Below are positions 34,672-46,215 of a stretch of DNA of 64,000 nt, piece after piece (the first letter of the stretch is position 1; every line of letters starts with the position of its first letter). The notes beneath the pieces were generated by a model. The model saw only the letters and a list, made by a program, of their open reading frames with translations. It had not been told where the DNA came from and did not search any database. This DNA comes from Stropharia rugosoannulata. Taxonomy: Eukaryota > Basidiomycota > Agaricomycetes > Agaricales > Strophariaceae. The DNA lies in NCBI GenBank assembly GCA_028532985.1, contig JANCIK010000013.1, forward strand, positions 1,550,001 through 1,614,000. Direction: 5' to 3'. The position numbers were made by a program, and so were the translations under genes.

Positions 34672-37600
34672 TTATCCCACCATGAAATCCTTGTACTTAT
34701 TTATGAAAAGAGACTGCGCCCATCCATTTCGATCTTTTATCCACTGTTGACCACTAGAGTCAGAATGGAAGACCATAGATGCTCTAGTACCTAAGACAGC
34801 CAGAAATTAGTCATATAAATGAAATAAAATTAAAGCTAACCTTTGTAATGTAAATTGAAGTGTGAAATTTTACTAGAGCGGAAAATAATAAAATCACCAT
34901 TTCGTAGCTCAACCCTAAGCCCAGGTTCCACCATGCAAAGGTCACCTCCTCTACAGTTTTCTCCTGATATAGCCATGACCACACAAAGTTCCATGTCATG
35001 CCAGTCCCTGTGAATCCTGGTCGCAACATTGAGGTTGATCACAAAGCTTGTAAAGGGATAAACAGGGGAAAATGAGTCAGCCGGAAGAATTTCGGTGTAC
35101 TGGGAAAGAAGTTCGTATTCTTTGGGAAGATGTTCCTGTAACTGCAAATATAATAACACATGTGATGAAGTTGAGGAAGCAAGGAAAGAAATACACACTG
35201 CTTCAGCTATAAAGTTAAAAACATCTTGAAAGCAATCCGCAAGAAGTTTGTATTCCAGGTCGTTTTCATGAACCTCATATGAAGCAATGGGTTGGCATTG
35301 GGACGCTCTTACTTGCTTTGCTTTGCCGTCTCTGAAGTGTGCCCCTGGTTCTACATCATTTGGTACTCCATGTCCCTGAAAAAGATGGGTTAAGAAAGAA
35401 ACCTCATGGAAAAGAAGGCTCACTCGTTTCGTAAATCTATTCCACCAGCTGAAATGAAAACATTTGTATGTATACTGCTCACCCTCTTGACTGGAATCAG
35501 CATCTTTAAGCATTTCGCTTCGGTACAAATTCTCCAAATGTAGAAGAAGCTTATTGCGTAAATGCTCTGGCAAGTCTGGTACAACAATGAGAAAGGGATT
35601 TCCATGGTTGTCTAGGATAGAGAGGCGTTGGCTGAAAAATTTCATATTGAAACTATGCACCTTAGTTCTGTAATTTAGTACGCACTTTTGAAGAACCTTG
35701 GATGATATATAAATGTATTCCTTTCTCTCTCTTTTGCATCCCTCCGAGAGTTGACCTTGAATCTGTTTAAACATCATTACAGAGTAAGACAGTTACGAGA
35801 AAAGTCACTTACAGCACCCTTAAGCACATCTAAGGACTTGAAGGTCTCTGCTGCCTTGGCATACTTTCTTTCTTGCTGGGTGTACCTGTATCTTTCCTTT
35901 TTATTAAGAGAACGAAAGTCGGAGACTCTGTTTTGGGAAAGTCCCATGTCAAATCCCGTGGGTACCTCAAAAATGGAATGTGTTCTCAAAGAAGGACTGA
36001 GATCTGCCATTGCTATGTCCACAGAATCTTCAGACATGGATGACAGTGGCGTCAATGGAGAAAGTGGAGGGGAAGACAAAGAAGCTACAGGGAAGGTGAT
36101 GGGTTGTTCAGAAGACCAAAGAGTGATACTCCTGCCGTCTTGCGTAGAAGAGGACATTTCTACTGCCGCCTGAACCACGTGAAAAGGTGTCCCAGATGTA
36201 GCAGGCAGGGGGGTGTAGCAAGACTCCCATGCTCGTCTATCTCTTTCTCTAATAATAACACTGTAAAACTTCAGTAAAGATAAACAGGAACAAAAAGGCA
36301 TACATACTTATTTACTAATGAATCGAACAAGGAATCGGAGAAGTACAAGTCACCCATGGAACCTGCTGCATGTCGCTTATCACCATTTCTGAAAAGAGTC
36401 GAGTATGTCATAAAGTATCTCTGTCGAAGAATTGCTATTGCTGGCACAATACTTTGTGTAACAAGTTTTCCTTCTGGAGTACCTAGTTAAAATTGGGCGT
36501 GAAACTGCAAGGCTTCAAATACAATAAATTAATCAGACCTACTTGGGTCTGGACATTTCAGTACATGATTGAGCCTCATAAGCATCGTGTTGTTGACCTG
36601 ATTGTCATGTACCCTTGTTCTTCCGCCTTGCATGACAGCGACTGCAGCCAGTATAAATACAGAGGCTACATTGTGTTAGGTATCATGTAGTAGTGTTGTC
36701 CAAGGGTGTTACTTACTGCCGCTAGCCAAAATGGTATACCTGTCTGCGTTTCTCAAATACCGTAGAAATGTAGACTGTTTTTTCCCAAATTGTCTTGCTA
36801 TGGCGGTGCGAGTAAGGTGTTTATTTCTCCGCAGCATGCTAAAAACACATTGGAATCGGTTTGTAATCAGTAAAGAACACAATTGAAACAACTGAAACAT
36901 TACCTGCAAACTTTATTCCGAAGTTGAATACAAGAAAGCATGTGCACAAATGTATACGCGTTAATCCATCTTTCCGAAATCATACACCTCTCAACCACAT
37001 TTATCAGAGAGTTATCCAACATAGTCGAAACTTTTTCTGACTCTTCTCCAAGAACAGTCTGAAAGACTTGGTTGAGGTCGTCGTCGAGATCTCCTTTAAT
37101 AACTGCCTCACACATATAGGCAAGGAATAGAAGAATGTGGCTGGCAGAGTCGGACAAGGCTTCTTGTTCAAGATGTGGGTAAGGATCCAGACCATGTACG
37201 TGATGCGCAACCTGGTCTTGTCCTTCTCTCCTTTCGCTCTTGTCTCCATCGTCGTTAATGTCAACCCAATCTTCTTCACCCTGTGGCCCCTGGTGTGCTT
37301 TGTTGAAGTCCTCGGCCTGAGACATTTCTTCGTAGTCTTCTTCATAGTCTTCTTCGTCTTCATCCAGAGGTAAGTCATCGTCGTTACGGGGATCTAACTC
37401 GTAGGGATCTTCAGGTTGTTCCGACTGAACAACACGAGCTCTCTTCCTGTTTTTGCGGAAGACTCGCACCTTCTTTTTGACCCTTTTACCATCACGAGTG
37501 CACCGTTCTTGTGCGCGTTTTTTGCCTGCCGGATTTCTAGGATTTCCGGGATTAGGATGATTGTGCTCGCCCTGAATGTCACCCTCTCCGTCGCCGTCAC

Positions 37601-38229
37601 CATCCCAATTTCCCTGTTCATCCTCATCCTCACCATTGCCAACATCTCCATCACCCTCACCGTCATCCTCACCGTCGCCGTCATCATCTCCATCTCCGTT
37701 GCCATCTCCATCTTCGTCTCCATCTCCGTCTCCGCCTCCGCCATTGCCTCCTTCACCTCCGTGGTAATGATGTCCACGTTGGCCATCTCCATCTCCCCCA
37801 CCCTCTCCAAAACTTTGCGATGTTCCTTGCCCAGAAGAACAGCCCAACCGTTGATTTGTAAGTCGTCCAATGAGGTTTATGTGGCTCTGGTCCAGTCTGC
37901 TGGTGTTATTTTGCCCGGGAAAGGTGGAAACATGACCGGTGTTGGCAAAGCTTGGTCCACCCAGACTTGAAATGTAGGGTGCTTTAGATACATCTTCAGA
38001 GCAATCCATGTCTATCACAGAGGACTACACATACTCAGATATTAGCAGCGAATGTTCAAGAGGGTTGAAGGAGACTTACATGGGAAAGGCTTGTCAAATA
38101 ATCAATGAGAATACTTTCCAGTTTGTGCACCACAGGCTTTAATATTTCTGACAGTGAGGAATCATGTCGAAGATGATCAACCAAAGCTACAAATTCTAGG
38201 TGAGTCAAGGGGTTTAAAAGACCACTCAT
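34672..38229 (-). CDS. Plavaka-2 TET/JBP-type DNA dioxygenase, apparently complete
   Basis: ATG 38229 (MSGLLNPLTHLEFVALVDHL) splices into a glycine/aspartate-rich acidic exon (38018-36900), then a conserved block: HLTRTAIARQFGKKQSTFLR, VAVMQGGRTRVHDNQVNN, EGKLVTQSIVPAIAILRQRY, NGDKRHAAGSMGDLYFSD and VIIRERDRRAWESC. The C-terminal catalytic domain has SPVYPFTSFVINLN, the iron site HRDWHD (H-x-D), GLRVELRNGDFIIFRSS, distal His in ISHFNLHYKG, and after an intron TRASMVFHSD with the 2-oxoglutarate-binding Arg. It ends IKDRNGWAQSLF...KDFMVG at 34672. All catalytic residues are present. The family oxidises 5-methylcytosine or thymine in DNA. Twelve or so exons, about 1,000 residues; exon joins were hand-read. 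Confidence 0.8.
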
Positions 38230-38727
38230 AGAAAGAAGGATGGAGGGATGAGAGGTGCTACAATGAGGCCAACATGCACAGGGAATCCGGCGTACGGGTG
38301 ACGTGGCACGTGGGAATTTGTTTCAAGTCAGGCAGATTTCGTGGCCAAAAAGCAGTAAACTGGCCAATTTCGTTTCCACTCCCCAGAGGTGTGCCGTCAC
38401 TATTGAACGCAGGACTTGGTTCCAGACTCGCAGGCCTAGCAAATGCTAGTCATCCACGATTTTTTTTACATGGGTTTCGTGGTTCTGTTCAATGTTTGTA
38501 ACTACTTAAAACATAACACGATCCATCCAAATAAGTAGCCTGGTTCGGAGCCTGGGATTTCTTCTGAGTAGCGTCGACGATGCTAATTTACCAGCACTTC
38601 CTTTGCACGACTGAGTGACCTGTCTCGCAACATATGTTGTGAGCATAGGTCCTAAGAATTCGGATGAGAGGGGTTGGCGAGAACTAGCCATTAACCGCGA
38701 ATGACTGTACAAATATGTACACAATGT
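38230..38727. other. Upstream region of the TET/JBP gene
   Basis: No reading frame supported. A stretch at 38305-38330 (CACGTGGGAATTTGTTTCAAG) resembles 48572-48596 (GCGTGGGAAATTGGTTCAAG), which lies upstream of the F-box/LRR-like gene. The two may be shared promoter elements of Plavaka-2. Confidence 0.4.
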
Positions 38728-39835
38728 CTAATGCGATGGACATGGGGAAGTTACTGTACATCCTCCGTCAATAGAATTACCTGAGAAATAAAGTAAAAAA
38801 TATAAGATAATGGTTTCACAACGGACCAAACGGAGATCGCAGGGGTCAAACATACCGGTAATCGATGATGAAATCCGAGAAGACAAATTGATGTGGATTG
38901 AACCAGAACGGAGCAACGCAAAGCCCCAACACTGTGACCCAGAAGTATATAATCCAAGGTGTCCACCACAAGGTCAACGTAATGTAAAGCAACATGATAA
39001 GCGTCCTCATCCCGAGGTATATGCTAGGCCCCGAAAAACGGGAGAAGAGGGTGCTGAGGTTAATCCTAGTTGTTGCAAATCCACGACCAGTAGCAATATA
39101 ACGAGCGCCGCCGAATGTGAGGTTGCTCAGAATTGAGTGGGTATAAATTTGAGTAGCAAACACCTCGAAGACCGGCGACAGGGATCCGAATGACGAGTTC
39201 TAAAACAACATATAAGTTTCACAAAATTAATACAAGTAAAGAAATACCTTGAAGGAATAGTGGCAAGAAAGCGATCATGAACACCAAGAAAATACTGATA
39301 ATGCAGCGGCGAATCCACGAATCCACAGGGTCGAGATTGTAGCAGTCAGCTTGTCCTGCAATGAATGCCCCAGTAGAAGTGTACTTGCAGATCATCAAGT
39401 TCGAGTTCAATGTACCAATGTATACCACTGAGCTCAGTCGTCAATAAACCACTTAAATGATATTATATATAAAAGCACATACTAGTCAAGATGAACAGTT
39501 GAACCGAAAGGATGACCAACATGTTGTTGATCTGGAAACCGGGATGTGTGTCCATCAATAAGGGCAGAGAAGATGCGTGGGTCACCGCCTTCCTTGCATG
39601 GAGCTTCTTCCTCTAGGTACGCAATCTGAAGATCGGGATAAGCGCACAGCAAGAATTCGGCATTCTCGTGTTTCTCCTTATTGAACTTTGCGTAGCGCTG
39701 CATTGATACGACGAACTTGAACTTGCGACGGGCCATGCGTTCTAGTTCGCGCTCTAGCTTGTCTGTATTTCCGCCAAACATTTGGACGACTTCTGGATTC
39801 TCGACACGGTATAGCAGCTTGATGGCCTTTGAGTA
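38728..39835 (-). pseudogene. FKS1-like: Captured 1,3-beta-glucan synthase fragment (catalytic and C-terminal membrane part)
   Basis: Begins at a junction within ..[19 protein letters not shown] and reads [49 protein letters not shown], all near-identical to fungal FKS. At about 39545 the sequence jumps from SALIDGH to the later ..[15 protein letters not shown] site, so roughly 120 residues are missing across a GGACAC microhomology. Membrane parts follow: [70 protein letters not shown], then an intron and GNSID. Spliceosomal introns are retained. Frames break, so no enzyme is made. FKS normally makes cell-wall beta-1,3-glucan at the plasma membrane. Confidence 0.88.
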
Positions 39836-41594
39836 GTTCATGATGATGTTACGCCAACCAACTTCGCAAGGGAATGTGGTGTCGAGAGGGGGACCGCTGG
39901 GATCCTCCCTGTTCACGAGTTTGGGAGTGACAATATCGGTCTTAAGACCTGGTTCACCCTACAAAGATATTCAATACTATTGACATGAAATTTTTGAAGG
40001 GTCCTCACAGATTGCCCTTTGATAAAGCTTCCGTTGACGGCCAGGTCTCCGAGATAGGCCAAAAGCTTTTGAGCACGGTTCTGACTCTGTACAAGTTTGA
40101 AGAGGTCGGATGTATCGTTGATGAAATAGAACAGATTTAAAGGCGAAACATTTAAAGATCTTATAAAACAGACATACAGTGGTCCAGGTCTTGCCACCAA
40201 TGAAAATGTCATGGGTCAAGAGACGGAACAAGAAGGGAATGTTTGTCTGAAAGGCTGGCTTGAATGTCGTCCACATAGCGAAGGAGAAATACACATACCT
40301 TGACACCGCGAATACGGAACTCAACAAGGGCGCGAAGCATCTTACGACGAGCGACCTCGTAAGTAGTGCCGCTAACGGAGCACTTGACAAGCGAATTGTC
40401 ATAATGGGGCTGGCGAAGAGCATATTAGTGAAGAAGATATGTAGATAGTAAGAACGCACGGTAATCTGAGCACCGGCGAAACCAGAGCTAGCATCCAAGC
40501 GAACACCATTACCACCAGCACTGCGGTAAACTTCAATCTTTTCCGGTATCGGGCTGGAAGCCTTGGGCAGCGTCTTCCGTAGTGATACGACACTGGATAG
40601 CGAATCCACGCTTCGTAATAGCATCTTGGGTAAGACCAAGCTGGGGCAAAGTAGCGCCAGCAGCAATCTGGATCTGGGCAGCGACGATATCGATACCAGT
40701 AATAATATCCTCTGTACAAATTTCAGTATTAGACAATAAAACCTGCTGCTTTGATCTCACCGGTAATGGTGTGCTCGACCTGAATACGGGGGTTGATTTC
40801 GATGAAGTAATGACATCCCATCTAACGACCAAGAACTCGGCAGGTCTGGCATTTCTATACCCCACACTCTTTGCAAGCTTGATGGCGTCAGAGAGAATGG
40901 CCTGACGAACCTCTTCCGGGAGGTGAGTTGCAGGTGCAACCTCAACGACTTTCTGATGCCTCTTCTGGACGGAGCAATCATGCTCGAAAATATAGATGGT
41001 GTTGCTAACGGCATCTGCGAGGATCTGTACTTCGATGTGCCGGGGACGCTCGAGGAAGTGCTCAATGAAGACGGTTCCATCTCCGAAGGCAGCCTTGGCT
41101 TCGGACACAGCGCGTTCGAACACGTCCTTGAAATCAGATTGCTCTCGGACTACATGCATACCATGGCCTCCTCCACCCATGGCGGCCTTGATAATGACGG
41201 GGAAGCCGTACTCCTCAATGAACGCGTTACCATCCTGGTAGCTGTCGACAGGTCCTGGAGTTCCTGGCACAACAAGGACGCCGACTTTCATGGCTAATGG
41301 GGCACATACATATTTAATAGCGCCGAATTACACCGTCCGATCAAAAACTCGCCGAGCGTCCTTGCCTTGGTCTTATCACCAAGACCATCGATTACCTCTG
41401 GGCTGGGGCCAACAAACGCAATGCCGGCTTGCTCGACCTTTTGAGCGAATTTGGCATTTTCGGACAAGAACCAGAACTGTAGGGCGATATTAGCGCAGCA
41501 CGACATCGGAGGGGAGATGTTCTAACCCAGGATGGGTCATGTCTATGCCGTGCTCGAGGGCAATTCGGATGATATCATCCTGCGCGAGGTAGCT
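39836..41594 (-). pseudogene. PYC-like: Captured pyruvate carboxylase fragment spliced into FKS
   Basis: Reads AQDDIIRIALEHGIDMTHPG, an intron, FWFLSENAKFAQKVEQAGIA, GDKTKARTL, an intron, MKVGVLVVPGTPGPVDSY, the ATP-grasp glycine loop KAAMGGGGHGM, FIEHFLERPRHIEVQ, KRHQKVVEVAPATHLPEE, ITGIDIVAAQIQIAAGATLP, IQCRITTEDAAQGFQPDTGK and then GGNGVRLDASSGFAGAQIT, KLVQSQNRAQKLLAYLGDLA and [20 protein letters not shown]. This is the biotin carboxylase domain through the start of the carboxyltransferase domain. A frameshift near 40800 puts the EINPRIQVEHT active-site strand in another frame, and one base is gained near 40535. Not functional. Both ends join FKS codons. Confidence 0.9.
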
Positions 41595-42735
41595 GCTTAA
41601 GGTACTCGAGAAGTGTAACACGGGTATTCTGGTCTTCTTTGCGAATAATCTCGCAAAGCGAAAGAAGGGTCTAAATGACAACCAGTCAGACTTGTCCTTA
41701 TATGACTAGTAATGATGGAAAACACATACCTTCTCACTGTAATGCGGGGTCAGCACGGTGAAAGTGGGCATAGCATCGACCGGGAGGGAATGTTAGTCGT
41801 AAGCAATTGGGCAAAGAAGGAAATACGGCGTTCAGCTTCGCTGCCAAGGGGGAAGAATTCTCTTTTGCTGCTGTCGTCCTGAGCGATAAAGAATGGCGGG
41901 GCGCGTATACAACGACCAGTACCATTACCGTTGTCAACTTGGTGGTATAGAAGTTTCTGGACGTGATCGATAGAGAGCAAATGCTCGCGGTACATGGATA
42001 TAATGATAGTGTTCTAGATTTGGGAAACAAGGACCTAATGGTAGTTAGCATGAGAGACCCATTGTCAAGCTTGATACGCATACCTTGAGCTTGTACCTAT
42101 TTTCAATATCCTGTGTCGCCAAAAGTTTAGCGTAGACGCGCTTCGGCAGACGGGTATAGATAATGTACCAGAGGAAGGTATCAAGGAAGAAGAGACACAG
42201 GTCCATGATGTACATGATCGTGAGTGTGAATGCGGCTTGATTGCGACATAGAGCATTTCCGAAGTGGACATTGCAGTTTTGCACCTTCATGCCCACCATG
42301 ACTTGGATGGGTTTGCCAAATGAAGTCGTCAAGAAAAAGTAGGACTCCGTAAACTTGCATCCAAAAACCAATAGCCAAAGCAAGATTGAACCAATTCGGC
42401 TTGAGCGATCCAATGTTGGATAACTCGCTGTGAAAGTTTGGCTAGCTAGATACTAGGAATGATAGCGAATAGAACGGTAGCAAGAACAGAAATAAAGAAT
42501 TGGACAATGCCGAGGATGAGCGCCAGCGAGTCGCCAGTTCCGATGTGCTCCACAATCGCGACGTAGAAAGTCGGGCCGGCGGTGAGTCCGAGAGTGATAA
42601 GCAAAAAGATTAGTCGCTGCGTAAGGTGGGGATGTAAGAAAATTCCGCCAGTGTTGCGAGGATCATGATGATTGTGGCAACCACGCCTCCTAAGGGACGC
42701 AGAGCGTATATGAATGGCCTCTATCCGAAAGTGCA
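41595..42735 (-). pseudogene. FKS1-like: Captured 1,3-beta-glucan synthase fragment (first membrane block)
   Basis: Reads [152 protein letters not shown] and finally EDQNTRVTLLEYLKQ, where PYC sequence takes over at about 41595. It corresponds to the membrane segment before the FKS catalytic loop, with small deletions (for example between FLWYII and TRLPKR) and frameshifts near 41760. Introns are present. Same strand and native N-to-C order as the other FKS pieces. Confidence 0.88.
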
Positions 42736-42789
42736 AGCAAGCGAGGACTGTCTTGCGGACTGCGCTCCACTGGTCTGAACCTCCACAGA

Positions 42790-43830
42790 GGGCGAGGTAT
42801 ATGGTGATTGACGCTGGGTGTGATGTTCTTTGATGCTCTTCAAGCGTACCGCAGGAGAAGCTCCATTAGACGGCATCAGAGACAGTGATGCATCAGAGGC
42901 AATGATTGACGCGCGGTCGGGTGCTGCTGATCCGCGGCAGACTTTGAAAAAGATTTCGCGCGACTGGGACTGGTTGCCTGTTGATGAGGAAACTAATGGA
43001 CAGCCTTACGCGATGGCTGGCGAGTCGGAGGTGGGGCGATGAAGTGGTGTTGGTTTGATATGCATTGTATAACGTCTGGATTTGATCCGCTAATTGAACA
43101 CTCTGCAGTTTCCGGGTCAGGTCATGAGGATTGAACACAGGCTGCGCAGACGGTTTTCCGGAAAGTGTTAGAGTGCGCTGCTTAGCCTGGGTCGATGAGC
43201 TGGCAACCGCAGCAACCACCATAGCTGCGGCGTCGCGCGAGGTGGGCGAGCCGTATGCTGCTGCACTGGATCCAGAAGTACCTGTACCAACAGGTCATAT
43301 CGTCGTATCGTCGTCTGTCTCTCTCGTCTGCTATCTGCCTCATTCCTCAGAGTCCTCTCACGCTTCTTCTGCTCGGGTTCCTCCTGGCCCTATCGCCTGA
43401 TGGTCTTCTGCGCAGACAGTGTACTTGGAATAACCTGTGCGGGCACATCATCGTCCGTGCTGTTGCTAGCATCGTCCTTTTCAGAAACATAACAGCTGCT
43501 GCTGCTGGAGATTGGGGAAGTTGGTGGATGGTCACATGCTGGGTCCCGCAAGCAATGGCGAGTGATGTACAGGAGACCTTGATGCTGATCGGCCAAGACG
43601 ATGGCACACTGAATAATGGCCCTTGAAAGGTATTGGCGTTGAAGGGTTCATCAGGAAGGGCACGTAAATTGACCGGCGCGTCGTTAGCTATACAGAACGT
43701 CTGGCGTAGATATTGTTTAGTCTCGGCAGCAATTGAAGCAGGCACTGGGGAGCTTTTCGTCTCGAAGGGAACTGACTGTTCGTTCCTGCAAAAATGAGAT
43801 AATATCCAGGTCAGTCGAAATAGACGCACC
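42790..43830 (-). pseudogene. Unidentified captured gene fragment inside the FKS copy
   Basis: Follows FKS sequence without a gap (IARVVLNDK, then NEQSVPFETKSSPVPASIAA). It reads QYLRQTFCIANDAPVNLRAL, PDEPFNANTFQGPLFSV, LAIACGTQHVTIHQLP, and further down QPVFNPHDLTRKLQSVQLAD. The LAIACGTQHVTIH stretch has the look of a WD40 blade (inference). Frame changes show it is not functional. The donor gene is not recognised. Its lower end meets the FKS piece at about 42735-42790. Confidence 0.5.
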
Positions 43831-43834
43831 TTAT

Positions 43835-44110
43835 CATTCAGTACAACACGTGCTATACTCCATATGAAAAAATTGCTGTCAACAACTTCATAGCCTTGAT
43901 CGCAGATGAATTGATACAAGGGCTTAACGGTTACTCCCTAACATAGCATTCTGGAACAGGTTGACACGACTTTGGCACTCGGGTTGGTAGTAGTCGGCCG
44001 TGCATTTGAAGAAACATAAACACTCGGGAACGAACCGTACCGAGCAGCCTCGCCCCAACATAGAAGGTACAACGCAGTCTGACTAAGACAGTTGTACTGG
44101 CTCAGAATTA
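43835..44110 (-). pseudogene. FKS1-like: Captured 1,3-beta-glucan synthase fragment (N-terminal domain)
   Basis: Reads SQYNCLSQTALYLLCWGEAA, then in the next frame RFVPECLCFFKCTADYYQ, PECQSRV, VKPLYQFICDQGYEVVD, and IARVVLNDK. These are hallmark segments of the cytosolic N-terminal domain of fungal FKS. One frameshift follows CWGEAA and a short deletion removes residues before IARVVLNDK. It is the 5'-most piece of the captured mosaic. Confidence 0.85.
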
Positions 44111-44556
44111 AGGTGGACTGAGGTGTAGGATGACGTTGAGGTCGACTGGTCGTCCCCAGAAGATGAGGCCCCATTGTGAAGAAGGGAAACCGGATGGAGC
44201 TCGTTCGTTGATTCTGGAGAACTTGGCCTCTGCGATATCATGATTCATAGCGGATGTTTTGCAAGATTTGATTGATCTTTTCGCAGCTTGGGTTGATTGG
44301 AAGCTCTCTGACTGGTATAACAGTTACAGCTCGTCGGTCTCGAAAGAAATGGCGCGACGTACCAAAAGAACACCCGCATTTCGAGTACAGCCTTCTGATG
44401 GCTAGTATATATGACACCGTGTGGTCAATGGAGGTCGGGAGGGTGAGATATATGACTTACATAGAGAAGCCACGTCGAATGTGTTTGCGTTGAAGATTGA
44501 TTTCAGAGTCCACATCGAGTACATAGAACCAAAGAGATCAAGAGAAGGAATGAAGA

Positions 44557-44924
44557 TCCAGAGAGCGATCTTTCATTATGCTCTTTGTCCAATGTCTGCT
44601 GCTGCATTTGTTTGTGTTAACGAACTCGAAACACGACGAGGACCGAGGCCATGACATACCTGAATAACAACTCGAAATATCAGGTTATAAAACGCCGGAC
44701 AGGCAGAACTCCCGCAAAATGTATATTGAAGACTGGAATGATGCAAAGTCAATCCCAAAACAAATCAACGACCGACACAAAGTCAAGTCAAGGTGGCAGA
44801 CGACGCAAAGTCAGTCCACGAAAGTGAATCCGTTCTGCCATAGCCAATGGGCTGTAAAGCATTTTCTAAGCCCGGATTACACTAAAAAAGAAAGGTTACA
44901 TACTGTCTATGTCGTAAGTCCCCG
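44557..44924. repeat. Direct duplication, copy 1
   Basis: About 365 bp that recur at 45012-45381 with over 90% identity by eye. Includes GCTCTTTGTCCAATGTCTGC, CATGACATACCTGAATAACA and two GACG(A)CAAAGTCARTCC motifs. Confidence 0.9.
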
Positions 44925-45011
44925 TGAATTTATTTGGCGGAATCTCCATTTTTCCTGCGAAGGGCTAACTCTTGTACAGATAGGGAGTCCTAGAGAGGGA
45001 CAGAGAGAGAG

Positions 45012-45381
45012 AGAGAGCGGTCTTTCATCACGCTCTTTGTCCAATGTCTGCTGCTGCTGCATTTGTTTGCGTTAACGAACTCGAAACACGACGAGGACCC
45101 AGGCCATGACATACCTGAATAACAACTCGAAATATCGGGTTATAAAACGCCGGACAGGCAGAACTCCTGCAAAATGTATATTGAAGACTGGAATGACGCA
45201 AAGTCAATCCCAAAATAAATCAACGACCGACACAAAGTCAAGTCAAGGTGGCAGATGACGCAAAGTCAGTCCACGAAAGTGAATCCGTTCTCCCATAGCC
45301 AGTGGGCTGTAAAGCATTTTCTAAGCCCGGATTACACTAAACAAGAAAGGTTACATACCTTGTTCTGTCTATGTCATAAGT
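45012..45381. repeat. Direct duplication, copy 2
   Basis: Second copy, offset about 452-455 bp from the first. It differs by a few substitutions, an extra GCT in the CTGCTGCTGC run and a 6-base insertion near 45358. The GACGCAAAGTCAATCC motif recurs inverted at 45998-46048 (GGATTGACTTTGCGTCGTCC). Confidence 0.9.
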
Positions 45382-46215
45382 CAAAGACCGAGTTGACAGG
45401 AGTTCTTCTGCCTATAATTGCCTGCCGAGAGCTTTGAGCCTGCCGAGTTATAATAGTAAGTACAACAGAAAACACTACAACAGTTCGTGTAACACACCTT
45501 AAGTTACCCTCATAGGGTGTGTCACTTCTCTGACATCCCTTCTCAGCCATCTGCTTCTTTGTTCTCCCAATGTCATTTCTCCTCTGTACTATCCTTGTCG
45601 GCGGTCGCCGTTGAACGTATGATCGGGGAAGTTATTGGGGAGGTCACCTTGAGCAATCAGTGACAACCTGCCGAGAACGTGGAATACGGATGCGGACATA
45701 CTGAATGAAATGGGGGAGAGATGAGCACGGACATGGCCAAATCTCGGAGATTTGGCCATGTCACTGAGGCACCTTGAAACAAATTCTCACACTTCCGTCA
45801 GTTTGGGCGGAGATCCAAATTCATCTGCTGAGAAATTGTCGGAGTTTGATATATTTCACTGCCTCGGAATGGGCTTACCTGAAATCTTCTAAGTCCCATT
45901 CTTGTCAATCTTCTGGGCCCATTATCTCACTCTAAATAGGAAAACATGACAATCTAAAGGGCTTCAAGGTACTGTGCTTTATTTATCCTTTCAGGGATTG
46001 ACTTTGTGTCGTCCTGGCACTTCCGGATTGACTTTGCGTCGTCCAGGATCCTTTTTTTTTTGGATCATTGAAGTGTTTCAATTTGACCTTTGAAACGGCT
46101 GTTACTCATTGGATTAATAGTGTCATATCATTTACTTGTAAACCGCGTAATCTTGGACTAGGCAATATCAGTAATCACGGGTGTTCACTCCTCCCCAACT
46201 TTCAACTCTCCCTTG
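45382..46215. other. Upstream region of the 740-residue orphan gene
   Basis: No gene seen. Two inverted copies of the AAAGTCAATCC motif lie at 45998-46048, and short palindromes at 45737-45765 (AAATCTCGGAGATTTGGCC). Confidence 0.5.

Noticed and set aside
37394..37970. Long open frames on both strands over the acidic exon of the TET/JBP gene
   Set aside because: They are alternative readings of GAT/GGN repeats. Only one - strand frame connects by introns to the conserved blocks and the dioxygenase domain.
38728..44110. Functional FKS or PYC host gene
   Set aside because: Frameshifts, a deletion of about 120 residues, the missing middle of FKS and PYC domains cut at both ends exclude function.
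38728..46215. Helitron as the capturing element
   Set aside because: No rolling-circle Rep/helicase gene and no CTRR hairpin end recognised near the block; it sits within Plavaka-2 terminal repeats instead.
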